A stretch of DNA of 64,000 nucleotides. Source: Mycobacterium sp. ITM-2016-00318 (lineage in GTDB: Bacteria > Actinomycetota > Actinomycetes > Mycobacteriales > Mycobacteriaceae). A program made the position numbers and the translations under genes. Each line of letters starts with the position of its first letter. Within the stretch, counting starts at the first letter, position 1. Of the stretch, positions 42,914 to 51,725 are shown piece by piece. Under the pieces are notes generated by a model. The model ran no database searches, was not told the DNA's origin, and saw only the letters and a list, made by a program, of their open reading frames with translations. Location: NCBI RefSeq assembly GCF_002968285.2, contig NZ_CP134400.1, positions 4,154,001 through 4,218,000 on the forward strand, in the 5' to 3' direction.

Positions 42914-45864
42914 GCACGTCGCGCCGCACGGTCGGCTTCAACTTTCTCGAAGAGCCGGAGCTGCCGGGCCCCCAACTGTCCGAGGCGCAGGCGGAGCAGA
43001 TCGTCGAGAAGCACTACGGGATATCGGCACGAGCGAAATTGCTCGGCAGCAACCAGGACTGCAACTTCGTCATCCACGGCACCGGCGACGTCATCGGCAT
43101 CCTGAAGATCGCCAACCCGGCCTTCAACGCAACGGAATTGGACGCCCAGGATGCCGCGGCCGACCTGATCGCCGAAACCGAGCCGTCGCTGCGGATCGCC
43201 GTGCCGATGCCGAACCTGGCCGGTGAGAAGTGCACAGCGATCACGGGTCTGCTCGACACGACCGCGTATGCCCGCCTGCTGCAATACCTGCCGGGTGGAA
43301 CCCTGTACGAATCGGGCTACCTGCCTCCGGCGGCCGTCGCGGGCCTCGGCGAGGTGGCGGGCCGGGTGAGTCGCGCGCTGGCCGGATTCGACCATCCCGG
43401 ACTCGACCGCGCCCTGCAGTGGGATCTGCGCTACGGCGCAGATGTCGTCACCCAACTGCTTTCCCACGTCAGTGATCCGGGGCGAAGGGCGGCAGTCGAG
43501 CAGGCGGTTGCGGTCGCCTGGTCGCGGATCGCTCCACTCGCCGACAGTCTGCCGCGGCAGGCGACTCACCTGGACCTGACCGATGCCAACGTCGTCGTGA
43601 CCCGCGGGTCGGGTGGGGCCGCATGCCCCGACGGCGTCATCGACTTCGGCGACCTGTCGCACACCTGGGCGGTGTCCGAACTGGCGATCACCGTGTCGTC
43701 GGTCCTCGGTCACGCCGGTAGCGATCCGACCTCGATCCTGCCCGGCGTGAGGGCCTTTCACGCGATCCGGCCGCTGAGCGCAGACGAGGCCGAGGCGCTG
43801 TGGCCGCTCTTGGTGCTGCGCACCGCCGTGCTGATCGTCAGCGGCGCACAACAGGCCGTCCTCGACCCCGACAACGCGTACGTCACCGAGCAGACCGAGG
43901 GCGAGATCCGGATGTTCGAGCAGGCCACCTCAATTCCGGTCGATGTGATGACCGCACTGATCAAGGCGGACCTCGGGCTCGCGGACGAGCCGGAGCCCGT
44001 GTCGGTGGACGCGCCCCTCATCGAGGGACTCAACCTCGACGCGGTGGTGACGTTGGACCTGTCTCCACAGTCGGATGCGTACGACTTCGCTTTCGAAGCC
44101 GGTGGGTGGCTCCGGCCAACTGTCGAAGATGAATTGGCAAGGGAGGCAGTCGATAACGGCGCCGCACTCGTTGTCACCCGCTTCGGTCAGCCTCGAATGA
44201 GGTACGCGCCGCCGCTGAGTCAGGACAGTCCCAACGTCGTGCCGACGGGCATCAGCATGTGGTCTGCAGCGGACACCCGTCTGGTGGCGCCATGGGACGG
44301 CGAGGTCGTCGACACTCCTTGGCACGGCGTCGCGCTGCGCGGCGGCGACTACGAGCTGCTGCTGTCCGGCGTCGCCCCGGTCGCGACTGCCGGCGCCCGA
44401 GTGCGCGCAGGCAATCCTCTCGCCGGACTCTCCGCTGGCCGGTGGGCCAAGGCGCGTGTCCAGCCCGTCGATGTTTCCGCCGCGCCGCGTCTGACGACTG
44501 CTGAACTCGCGACCGGATGGCTGGCGCTGTGCCGCGACCCGCGTCAGGTGTTGGGGCTTCCCGCCCTGCCCGGCACGCCCCGCGACGACGACTTGCTGGC
44601 CCGGCGCGACGAAAGCTTCGCACCCGTGCAGGAGCACTACTACGCCAGGCCGCCGCGGATCGAGCGCGGCTGGAGGCACTTCCTCGTGTCGACGGCAGGC
44701 CGTTCCTACCTCGACATGGTCAACAACGTCACGGTTCTCGGCCACGCCCACCCGAGAGTCGCCGACACCGCGGCACGTCAACTGCGGAAGCTGAACACCA
44801 ACTCGCGATTCAACTACGGGGCTGTGGTGGACTTCAGCGAGCGGCTCGCCGCCATGTTGCCCGAACCACTGGACACGGTGTTCCTGGTGAACTCCGGTTC
44901 GGAGGCAAGTGATTTGGCGCTGCGGCTCGCGATGGCCGCCACCGGAAGATGTGACGTCGTCGCGGTGCGCGAGGCGTACCACGGGTGGACCTACGGCACC
45001 GATGCCGTGTCGACGTCGGTGGCTGACAACCCGAACGCGCTTGCGACCCGGCCGGATTGGGTGCACACCGTGGAATCGCCGAACAGTTTCCGCGGCAAGT
45101 ACCGCGGCGCTGACGCCGACCGTTATGCGGTCGACGCGGTAGCCCAGATCGAGGGCATGATCGCCGATGGGCGTGCACCGGCGGGCTTCATCGCCGAATC
45201 GGTGTACGGCAACGCGGGCGGCATGGCGCTGCCGGACCGCTACCTCGAGCAGGTGTACGCCGCGGTGAGGGCCGGAGGTGGACTTGCCATCGCCGACGAG
45301 GTTCAGGTCGCCTACGGCCGGTTGGGTAACTGGTTCTGGGGATTCCAACAACAGAACGTCGTGCCCGACATCGTCTCCGTCGCGAAGTCGACCGGCAACG
45401 GCTCGCCGCTCGGGGCGGTGATCACCAGCCGCGACATCGCCGAGAGGTTCCGCAGCCAGGGTTACTTCTTCTCGTCAACCGGCGGGAGCCCGTTGTCGTG
45501 TGCGATCGGTATCACCGTCCTCGACACGCTGCGCGACGAGGGTCTGCAGCAGAACGCCGCGGAGGTCGGCGCACACCTGAAGGCGAGACTGCAAGGGCTG
45601 CAGGACAAATACCCGATCATCGGCACCGTGCACGGTATCGGGCTGTACCTGGGTGTCGAGATGGTCCGCGACAGGGACACCCTGGAGCCGGCCGTCGAGG
45701 AGACCGCGGCGATCTGCAACCGCATGTTGGAGCTCGGTGTGGTGATTCAGCCGACCGGCGACCACATGAACATTCTCAAGACCAAGCCGCCGTTGTGCAT
45801 CGACGTCGAAGCCGCCGACTTCTATGCCGACACCCTTGAGCTGGTGCTCACCGAGGGGTTCTAG
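42910..45864 (+). CDS. Kinase / M23-like / class-III aminotransferase-fold fusion protein
   Basis: 984-residue three-part protein. Residues 1 to about 340 form an APH-type kinase, with HLDLTDANVVV as catalytic loop (about 220) and VIDFGDLSHTW as metal loop (about 239). About 430-530 is a peptidase-M23/lysostaphin-like beta domain (TRLVAPWDGEVVDTPWHGVA) without obvious zinc ligands. About 560-984 is a fold-type-I PLP enzyme, with DEVQVAYGRLGNWFWGF and the PLP Lys in DIVSVAKSTGNGSPLG. The C-terminal part resembles the AGXT2L phospho-lyases and the kinase resembles hydroxylysine kinase. The protein may therefore phosphorylate an amino alcohol and eliminate the phosphate (inference). Starts at GTG. 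Confidence 0.8.
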   Translation: MSTSRRTVGFNFLEEPELPGPQLSEAQAEQIVEKHYGISARAKLLGSNQDCNFVIHGTGDVIGILKIANPAFNATELDAQDAAADLIAETEPSLRIAVPMPNLAGEKCTAITGLLDTTAYARLLQYLPGGTLYESGYLPPAAVAGLGEVAGRVSRALAGFDHPGLDRALQWDLRYGADVVTQLLSHVSDPGRRAAVEQAVAVAWSRIAPLADSLPRQATHLDLTDANVVVTRGSGGAACPDGVIDFGDLSHTWAVSELAITVSSVLGHAGSDPTSILPGVRAFHAIRPLSADEAEALWPLLVLRTAVLIVSGAQQAVLDPDNAYVTEQTEGEIRMFEQATSIPVDVMTALIKADLGLADEPEPVSVDAPLIEGLNLDAVVTLDLSPQSDAYDFAFEAGGWLRPTVEDELAREAVDNGAALVVTRFGQPRMRYAPPLSQDSPNVVPTGISMWSAADTRLVAPWDGEVVDTPWHGVALRGGDYELLLSGVAPVATAGARVRAGNPLAGLSAGRWAKARVQPVDVSAAPRLTTAELATGWLALCRDPRQVLGLPALPGTPRDDDLLARRDESFAPVQEHYYARPPRIERGWRHFLVSTAGRSYLDMVNNVTVLGHAHPRVADTAARQLRKLNTNSRFNYGAVVDFSERLAAMLPEPLDTVFLVNSGSEASDLALRLAMAATGRCDVVAVREAYHGWTYGTDAVSTSVADNPNALATRPDWVHTVESPNSFRGKYRGADADRYAVDAVAQIEGMIADGRAPAGFIAESVYGNAGGMALPDRYLEQVYAAVRAGGGLAIADEVQVAYGRLGNWFWGFQQQNVVPDIVSVAKSTGNGSPLGAVITSRDIAERFRSQGYFFSSTGGSPLSCAIGITVLDTLRDEGLQQNAAEVGAHLKARLQGLQDKYPIIGTVHGIGLYLGVEMVRDRDTLEPAVEETAAICNRMLELGVVIQPTGDHMNILKTKPPLCIDVEAADFYADTLELVLTEGF

Positions 45865-46585
45865 CGGCTGCCTGCGCTTCTTCGTCCAGCGTCGGCTCAA
45901 ACGGCGCGGGCCGCATCACCGCCGGCCGCCTCCGCTCCGGCAGTGAGCGCAGAAGCGCTCCGAGGACCGATACGACACCGATCGAGATCACGATCATGGC
46001 CGCGGCCGGCAAACCGGGCACGAGGCCGTCGAGCAGCATGAAGACGCCGAAGACGACGAACAACGCAGCGGCTACGAGCTGGATGAGCCGCTCGGGGAGG
46101 TGCTTACCTGCGATGGCACCGACCAGAATGGCCAGAGCGTCGGCGACCACCATCCCCAGCGTCGAGCCGATCCAGACGCCCACCCAGTCGTTGTCGGCGG
46201 CGAGTGTGATCGTCGCGAGCATCGTCTTGTCGCCGAGCTCGGCGAGCACGAAGGCGGACGTGACCGCGAAGAACGCCGGTGCGGTCGACCGCTGCGCGCG
46301 CGTCGCCTCGTCGTCGGAAAGGCTGTCGCCCCTCAGCGTCCACACCCCGAACAGGACGAACGCCACCCCGGCGAGGATGCCGAGCAGGTGCGTCGGCAGC
46401 GCCGCGCCCAGATAGTGGCCGACCGCGACCGAGATCAGGTGAACAGCCGTGGTCGCGACCGTGATGCCGCCAAGAACCACCCACCAGCGGTGACGTAGTG
46501 CGAACGTCATGGCCATCAACTGGGATTTGTCACCCAGTTCGGCGACGAATATGACGGCGAAGCTCAGCAGCAGAGCTGCGAACAC
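45848..46585 (-). CDS. GDT1/UPF0016-family manganese or calcium exporter
   Basis: 245-residue membrane protein with two homologous three-helix halves, each carrying the family motif E-x-GDK-[ST]: AELGDKSQ at about residues 16-23 and AELGDKTM at about 117-124. Members (TMEM165, Gdt1, MneA/Mnx) exchange Mn2+ or Ca2+ for protons. Start is GTG 46585 with a GAGGAG ribosome site. A yybP-ykoY-type Mn2+ riboswitch precedes the gene, which argues for Mn2+ export. The last 17 bp overlap the convergent fusion gene. Confidence 0.88.
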   Translation of the reverse strand: MFAALLLSFAVIFVAELGDKSQLMAMTFALRHRWWVVLGGITVATTAVHLISVAVGHYLGAALPTHLLGILAGVAFVLFGVWTLRGDSLSDDEATRAQRSTAPAFFAVTSAFVLAELGDKTMLATITLAADNDWVGVWIGSTLGMVVADALAILVGAIAGKHLPERLIQLVAAALFVVFGVFMLLDGLVPGLPAAAMIVISIGVVSVLGALLRSLPERRRPAVMRPAPFEPTLDEEAQAAARTPR

Positions 46586-46597
46586 CTGTTCTCCTCG

Positions 46598-46613
46598 GTC
46601 GGAGGCTGTGGAT
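46598..46613 (-). promoter_or_regulatory. Hairpin sequestering the exporter ribosome site
   Basis: On the minus strand CCTC pairs with GAGG across CGACC, placing the GAGGAG Shine-Dalgarno of the exporter gene in a small stem just downstream of the riboswitch. This could be the expression platform for translational control. Short stem, so tentative. Confidence 0.4.
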
Positions 46614-46624
46614 CGGAGGATTGT

Positions 46625-46760
46625 GGGGATGCCTCCGGCCGACAACCTGAAACGGTTCACGGCCGAAGGTCTCGCCCACCGGCCTCTCGGCCGGTTCGGG
46701 AACCGGGTCCAGCAGGACCAGTGTGTCGATCACCCGATTGGGGGCTACTCCCCTTCGCTG
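46625..46760 (-). ncRNA. yybP-ykoY-type manganese riboswitch
   Basis: On the minus strand the leader contains AGCGAAGGGGAGTAGCCCCC (5' part) and, about 90 nt later, GGGCGAGACCTTCGGCC. These two conserved elements of the yybP-ykoY Mn2+ aptamer (GGGGAGUAG and GAGACCUU-type loop) are held in the order and distance expected. GC-rich stems (GAACCGGCC...GGCCGGT) lie between, and it ends at GGCCGGAGGCATCCCC. It lies directly upstream of a GDT1-family Mn2+ exporter gene, a known partner of this riboswitch. Confidence 0.82.
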
Positions 46761-46766
46761 AAAACG

Positions 46767-46796
46767 ATGTTACCGAAACCCCCGCCGCCTCCGCAA
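46767..46796 (-). promoter_or_regulatory. Promoter of the riboswitch leader
   Basis: On the minus strand TTGCGG (46791-46796), 18-bp spacer, TAACAT (46767-46772). It places the transcription start a few bases before the first conserved riboswitch base. Confidence 0.55.
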
Positions 46797-46926
46797 CTCG
46801 GCGTCATCGAAAAACCCTCTGTCGCAATAAGTTTGAACAGCCCGTTTACGATTATTCGGGTACCCGTAAATCCGCGGCAGTGTTGCCGGAGTTAGTAGCT
46901 CGCCCGTCCTGTCCGGCCGCGGGGAC

Positions 46927-49545
46927 TCAGTCCGTGGCTGCCGGACCTCTGCGGATGATGGCGGCAAGCTCCTCGCGCGAATTGGCGCCGACGCGCTGGC
47001 ACGCGCGATACAGATGACCCTCGACACTGCGGACCGACATGATGAGCCGTTTCGCGATGTCCTTGTTGGACAATCCGGCGACGGCCAACTCGACGATCTC
47101 GCGTTGCCGCTCGGTCAGCGGATGACCGGTCGGGCTCCGCAGCGCAGGCGTGCTCAGCCCGCCGCATTCATCGGAGAGCCCCTGCGCGATCGCCGCGGCG
47201 TAAAGCCGACGTCGACGCAGCTGACTGTGCGAGAACGCGACCGCCGCCTGCGCCGCGGCATCGGCGGCGGCAGCCTTGTCACCGAGCGCCTGATACTCGT
47301 TCGAAGCTGCCAGCAGTCCCTCGCCATCCCTGGCTGCCAGCGCCTCCACATGCCGCGCGACGGCATCGGCCAGCGGCAGCGACAACTCACCCGCGAGTTC
47401 GCGCGCCCGGTCCACCGTGGAGGCATCGCCCCACTGGGCCGCCACCTGGACACATACCAACTCGTGGGTCGGCTGACCGCGCTCGCGGGCCTTCGCGGCC
47501 GCGTCAAGGACCGTCGTCACCGCATCGGACAGGTATCCGCCCGCCGCAAGCGACCAGCCGGTCGCGACCGCCAGCGCGGTGTGCATGTAAACGTAGGTGT
47601 CGGGCACGTTGGCGCGGGCCTCTTCGAGTGCCGCATTCGCCTCGGCCGACTGGCCCAGTTTGGCGTGCGCCTCGGTCAGCGCGAAACAGGTCGCCGGACG
47701 CAAACCCGTTGTGATTCCGTGATGTTCGACGCCGGCAAGTGCTTCGTGCAGCAGCTTGACCGCACCCGCCAGATTTCCGCGCATGAGATCGGACTGGCCC
47801 AAAAGGAACACCAGGTTCGCGTAGGCGAGCCCTGGCACGTCGTTGACGGAGTCGGCCATCTGCTTGGCGAGCTTCGCGCAGTCGTCGATGCGGCCGGTCA
47901 GCCTGCAGGCGCGGGCGTAGACGCCACCGAACCAGAAGCGCAGATGTGCGGTCTGAAATGACGTCGACGCCCTCTCGAGGGCCCGGTCGGCGACGGCGGT
48001 GAGTTCGTCTCCTCGACCCAGTGCGCCAAGCGCCATCGCCAATGCGAACGACGCCATCATTGCGTGGAAGTCGCCGAGCTGTTGGGATTCCAGTGCCGCG
48101 GTCGCCTTTTCGGCGGCGCGCTCGCACTGGCCGTAGACGGCGTCGACGCAGGCCTCCACTGCAATTCGAGATGCCTGTTCGGTCGGTGTCTCCGCATCTG
48201 CGGTCAGCCCTTCGAGGATGGCTGCGGCGTCAGCAGGCCTGCCAAGAGTCCAGATCAGGTTGGCGGCACGCACAGTCGACCATCGGTGGGCGTCCTCCTT
48301 GCCCTCGGCGGTGATCTCCTTGAGAAACTTCTCGGCATCGTCGCCTCGACCGCGCAGCACCAGGTTCATGGCCTGAACGCCCGGTGCTTCCGTGGCGCCC
48401 GCCGACACCGCGGCTGAGGCGAATCGCTCCGCCAGGTCGAGATCGAGCAGCGTCATCGCAAAACGTGCCGCGTCGACGAAGAGGTCGGGATCGGGCGGCA
48501 GATCGGACTCGAGCGTGAGAAGTGCGCGCCGCACCGTGGATTGCATGTCCGCGTCGGGCTTTTCGCTTAGCCCAGCGGCGAGCTTGCCGCGAATCCGCGA
48601 CAGGTACATCTCGCCCGCGCCCGCCCGCCGGAGTTCACCGTAGAGCGGGTGCGCCAACCGCGCCATCAGTTCATTGCCCGAGCGCTCCACGTTGACCAGC
48701 CGCATCTGCTCGGCGGTCTCCAGGTCGGTGCGTTCAGCCACCGTGGACAGCACGTCGACGGCCAACGGCTCACACTGCGACAGCGTGTCGACGACCAGAG
48801 CCACCCCGTCGGAGAGCTCGCCCAGTTGCCGACCCACCATGTCGGTGATGTTCTGCGACACCGCAACTCGCTCGTCCCACATCCATACCCCCGCGACCTG
48901 GCGCATCCTGCCCGCGGCCACCTGGTCGCTGAGAAGTTGGCGCAGGAACAGGGCGTTGCCCCCGGTGAGCTTGCGGAACCGTTGCGCGCTGCGGGCGTCG
49001 ACCGGGCCGTCGAGGGTCGTCTCGATCAGGCTGCGGGTCCCCGTCTCCGACAGCGGCGCAAGGTCGAGGCGCGCCAGCAGACCGTCCTTCCACAACGCCG
49101 TGACGGCGTCGGGTTCGGCTTCGCCGGTGCGCACGGTGACGATCAGTCGCGGCCCACGCGTCTGGGCGAGTTGGTGCACGACGTGTGCGGACAGTCCGTC
49201 CAGCAGATGAGCGTCGTCGACACCGATCAGAACTTTGCCCTGACGCTGGTGCGCGACAAACGAATTGATCAGACGACCGATATCGGGCATGGAATGGGAT
49301 GCCGCTTCGATGATGGATCCCGTGAAGGCGCCCAGCGGTAGAGGGCGGGCGGACTCCGTTCCGGTGATCCAGTTCGTCCGTTCACCTGCGGCCTGCGCGC
49401 GGGTCAGCACCTCGCGGGCCAGCCGCGTCTTGCCGACTCCGGCCGCACCGTAGATCACGACGCCGCAGTGATTGCCCGCCCCACTCAGCGCGCGACGAAT
49501 CGTCCCCAGTTCGCTATCGCGCCCCGTCAGCAGATCGCCGGTCAT
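46927..49545 (-). CDS. LuxR-family AAA ATPase transcriptional regulator
   Basis: 872-residue LAL-type regulator. N-terminal ATPase with P-loop YGAAGVGKTRLA at about residues 32-43 and VLIGVDDAHLLDG Walker B at about 105. A long TPR-like helical middle follows (about 330-790). A C-terminal LuxR helix-turn-helix, LTERQREIVELAVAGLSNKDIAKRL...VEGHL, ends near residue 865. ATG 49545 is supported by GGAGG upstream. Target genes and ligand are unknown. Confidence 0.87.
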   Translation of the reverse strand: MTGDLLTGRDSELGTIRRALSGAGNHCGVVIYGAAGVGKTRLAREVLTRAQAAGERTNWITGTESARPLPLGAFTGSIIEAASHSMPDIGRLINSFVAHQRQGKVLIGVDDAHLLDGLSAHVVHQLAQTRGPRLIVTVRTGEAEPDAVTALWKDGLLARLDLAPLSETGTRSLIETTLDGPVDARSAQRFRKLTGGNALFLRQLLSDQVAAGRMRQVAGVWMWDERVAVSQNITDMVGRQLGELSDGVALVVDTLSQCEPLAVDVLSTVAERTDLETAEQMRLVNVERSGNELMARLAHPLYGELRRAGAGEMYLSRIRGKLAAGLSEKPDADMQSTVRRALLTLESDLPPDPDLFVDAARFAMTLLDLDLAERFASAAVSAGATEAPGVQAMNLVLRGRGDDAEKFLKEITAEGKEDAHRWSTVRAANLIWTLGRPADAAAILEGLTADAETPTEQASRIAVEACVDAVYGQCERAAEKATAALESQQLGDFHAMMASFALAMALGALGRGDELTAVADRALERASTSFQTAHLRFWFGGVYARACRLTGRIDDCAKLAKQMADSVNDVPGLAYANLVFLLGQSDLMRGNLAGAVKLLHEALAGVEHHGITTGLRPATCFALTEAHAKLGQSAEANAALEEARANVPDTYVYMHTALAVATGWSLAAGGYLSDAVTTVLDAAAKARERGQPTHELVCVQVAAQWGDASTVDRARELAGELSLPLADAVARHVEALAARDGEGLLAASNEYQALGDKAAAADAAAQAAVAFSHSQLRRRRLYAAAIAQGLSDECGGLSTPALRSPTGHPLTERQREIVELAVAGLSNKDIAKRLIMSVRSVEGHLYRACQRVGANSREELAAIIRRGPAATD

Positions 49546-49707
49546 GTCACCGCCTCCGCCCAGCCATGCGCCCCTCCCCCGGTCATGGACTGTTTTACGC
49601 GCTAAGCATAGGTCTCCCGGGTTGCCGACGCAGCTAATTGACGACGCAATCAATGCTTCGCTGCGTCCGGAAGGCCGATGCCCCAGGCGAGACGCCCTTC
49701 TATGGGC

Positions 49708-49765
49708 CGAGCAGACGGAAAAGTTCCTCGAAAAGGCCCTTTCCGGGTACTTATGCGTCTGCTCG
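49708..49765. repeat. Dispersed CGAGCAGACG inverted repeat, copy 2
   Basis: CGAGCAGACG (49708-49717) pairs exactly with CGTCTGCTCG (49756-49765); loop 38 bp. Both flanks (CCGAGCAGACG-nnAAAGTTCC on the left, TCGCGCG on the right) match copy 1 at 19405-19462. The remainder of 49546-49769 shows no gene. Confidence 0.6.
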
Positions 49766-49769
49766 CGCG

Positions 49770-50723
49770 CTAGGCCAACAACGGAACGGACGGATCACGG
49801 ATGTCGGTGAGGATCTCGAACATCGCGCGCCTCGTGGCGGTCAGTTCGGTTGCCGCAATTCCGCTGCCGGACAGATGGATACGGCACGTCGCGAGTGCGG
49901 AGTTGTAGCAGTACTTCGACTCGGCGTCGGTGTCGGTGTACGTCAGCCCGATGACATCACCCGGCTGCGCGGTGATCTCACCGTCGACGGTGACACCGTC
50001 GACGCGGGCGCCGAACGACCAGCGCCACGGTCGGTACCGGCCGCGGGTGTGGCGGGTCGCGAGCACCGAACGCACGGCAAGCTCCCGCCCGTCATGGCGC
50101 AACACCAGAAGGGTGGCGGCAGGCAGCGACACGGGGCCGATAGCCGCGTGTGCGGTCACGACCTCCAAGCTCGATCCTGGCGCGCCGTCGAAGCCGCAGA
50201 CCTGGCCGAACGCGTAGGCGGGCGTGTGGCGTCGGCCCCAGTTGTGGTTGACGCTTCCGGTCCAGCCGGCCACCTCGAAGTGGACGTGGTCGAGATCCAC
50301 GCTGCCGTCGAAGCGTGCGAGCGGGTGGCGAACCATCGTCTTGGCCGTCGGAAACTTGGCTTTGTAGCCCCGCTCGGTCAGCAGTTTGACCGGCGCCTCG
50401 GAGCCGGGAGCAATGCGCAGGTCCCATCTCGCCGATCGGTCCGCGGTCGACAGCGACCCGAGCGCCGACTGGTCGTCGATGGACGTCGCTCCGATGCGGG
50501 CGCTCCACGGGTCGTACCGATAGTCGGACTGGTCGAGGGGATGCGGCTGCTTGAGCGCATGGTTCCCCGACCCGTCGGGGTCGAAGAGCATCACCCACGA
50601 GTCGGCGACGGGCGCGCCTGCCGTGGGCAGCAACACCGTCCAACGCATCCACAGCGCACGGGCCTGCTTCGGGTCGTTCGCCCGGATGAACCGGCTCTCA
50701 TAGTAGGGCGCCTGCTGCTGCAT
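49770..50723 (-). CDS. Hypothetical protein, tocopherol-cyclase/AttH-like lipocalin fold
   Basis: 317-residue cytosolic protein without signal peptide or membrane segment. Regularly spaced beta-strand stretches and the block VNHNWGRRHTPAYAFGQVCGF at about residues 156-176 resemble tocopherol-cyclase-like and AttH/CrtC-like double-lipocalin proteins; this is pattern recognition, not a firm family call. Catalysis unknown. ATG 50723 is used; TTG 50738 adds five residues. Divergent from an adenylyl cyclase gene by 25 bp. Confidence 0.6.
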   Translation of the reverse strand: MQQQAPYYESRFIRANDPKQARALWMRWTVLLPTAGAPVADSWVMLFDPDGSGNHALKQPHPLDQSDYRYDPWSARIGATSIDDQSALGSLSTADRSARWDLRIAPGSEAPVKLLTERGYKAKFPTAKTMVRHPLARFDGSVDLDHVHFEVAGWTGSVNHNWGRRHTPAYAFGQVCGFDGAPGSSLEVVTAHAAIGPVSLPAATLLVLRHDGRELAVRSVLATRHTRGRYRPWRWSFGARVDGVTVDGEITAQPGDVIGLTYTDTDAESKYCYNSALATCRIHLSGSGIAATELTATRRAMFEILTDIRDPSVPLLA

Positions 50724-50748
50724 GAAACCAGCATCCAATACTTGACCG

Positions 50749-51531
50749 GTGAACGGGATGCAGATCGCCGCCTACGTCCTTGCGGCCGTCGCCGTCGCAG
50801 AAGCCGTCGCGCTTGTCGTGCTGTGGGTGCAGTTCACCCGCACCCGCCGTGTGGCCGAAGAGCTGCGCGGCCGGGTGGACGCCCGCAACATGCTGCTCTC
50901 CGGCGGGCGCGAGGCCGTCAAGAACCTGTGGCAGACGGCGAACATCATCCGGCAAGAGGGGTTCGGTGCAGCGGTCCGCTCCTCGATCGAGGACCTCGCC
51001 GACTGGGCCGAGGTGGAGCGGCCCGACCTGGCCCGGCTGGCGCCCGACGGAAAAGTGGCGATCCTGTTCTCCGACATCGAGGAGTCGACGGCGCTCAACG
51101 AGCGCATCGGTGACCGCGCCTGGGTCCGGCTGATCGGCCGCCACGACAAAATGATCCGGCGGTGTGTGCACAGCCATCACGGACACGTCGTGAAAAGCCA
51201 AGGTGACGGGTTCATGGTCGCCTTCGCCGATTCGACGCAGGCGGTGCGGTGCAGCATCGACGTTCAGCGCGCACTCCGCAAGCGCCCCAACGGGATACGG
51301 GTACGCATCGGTATCCATGCGGGCAAATCGGTGCGCCGCGGCGACGACCTGTTCGGCAGGAACGTGGCGATGGCGGCGAGGGTGGCCGCCTCGGCCGACG
51401 GCGGTCAGACCTTGGTCAGCGAGTCGGTGCGGGAATCAGTCGACGGCCAGGACGGCATCGGCTTCGACGACGGCCGGGAGGTCGAACTGAAGGGCTTCGC
51501 AGGCAAGCACCGCCTGTACGCGGTCGCTTAG
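50749..51531 (+). CDS. Class III adenylyl cyclase, membrane-anchored
   Basis: 260-residue cyclase. One N-terminal membrane helix (about 6-28), a linker, and a catalytic domain from about 100. All key residues are present: metal Asp109 (FSDIEEST) and Asp153 (QGDGF), Lys149 and the Asp in GDDLFGRN for adenine recognition, Asn205 and Arg211 ([10 protein letters not shown]) for the transition state. Predicted to make cAMP at the membrane. Starts at GTG 50749 or ATG 50758. Overlaps the convergent small gene by 4 bp. Confidence 0.87.
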   Translation: MNGMQIAAYVLAAVAVAEAVALVVLWVQFTRTRRVAEELRGRVDARNMLLSGGREAVKNLWQTANIIRQEGFGAAVRSSIEDLADWAEVERPDLARLAPDGKVAILFSDIEESTALNERIGDRAWVRLIGRHDKMIRRCVHSHHGHVVKSQGDGFMVAFADSTQAVRCSIDVQRALRKRPNGIRVRIGIHAGKSVRRGDDLFGRNVAMAARVAASADGGQTLVSESVRESVDGQDGIGFDDGREVELKGFAGKHRLYAVA

Positions 51532-51698
51532 CTCTTCTCCGTGCTCTTCTCCGTCTCGGCCAGTCGCTGGTGCAGGCGCGCCCGGATGTCATCGGGCGTA
51601 TAGGAGTTCCTGCGTCGCTGATCACGCGCCACCAATGCCCCACCAGCGACGACGCCGGCGACACCGGCCAGGCCAACCCACTTCCAGATGCTCCGCAT
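51528..51698 (-). CDS. Small single-TM protein
   Basis: 56-residue protein. [20 protein letters not shown] forms one N-terminal membrane helix, followed by a basic stretch ([23 protein letters not shown]) and a Glu/Lys tail. Function unknown; size and style match short mycobacterial membrane proteins. The ATG at 51698 is chosen over longer frames, which would run through the divergent promoter. Confidence 0.7.
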   Translation of the reverse strand: MRSIWKWVGLAGVAGVVAGGALVARDQRRRNSYTPDDIRARLHQRLAETEKSTEKS

Positions 51699-51713
51699 GC
51701 CCGTCAGTGTGCC

Positions 51714-51719
51714 TAAGCT
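51714..51719 (+). promoter_or_regulatory. -10 element of leaderless NlpC/P60-like gene
   Basis: TAAGCT six bases before the GTG at 51726; no ribosome site. Confidence 0.5.
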
Positions 51720-51725
51720 GCCCAC

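Noticed and set aside
43930..45351. 473-codon minus frame opposite the kinase/PLP fusion gene
   Set aside because: Arg/Val/Gly/His-rich shadow; the plus frame carries all catalytic motifs.
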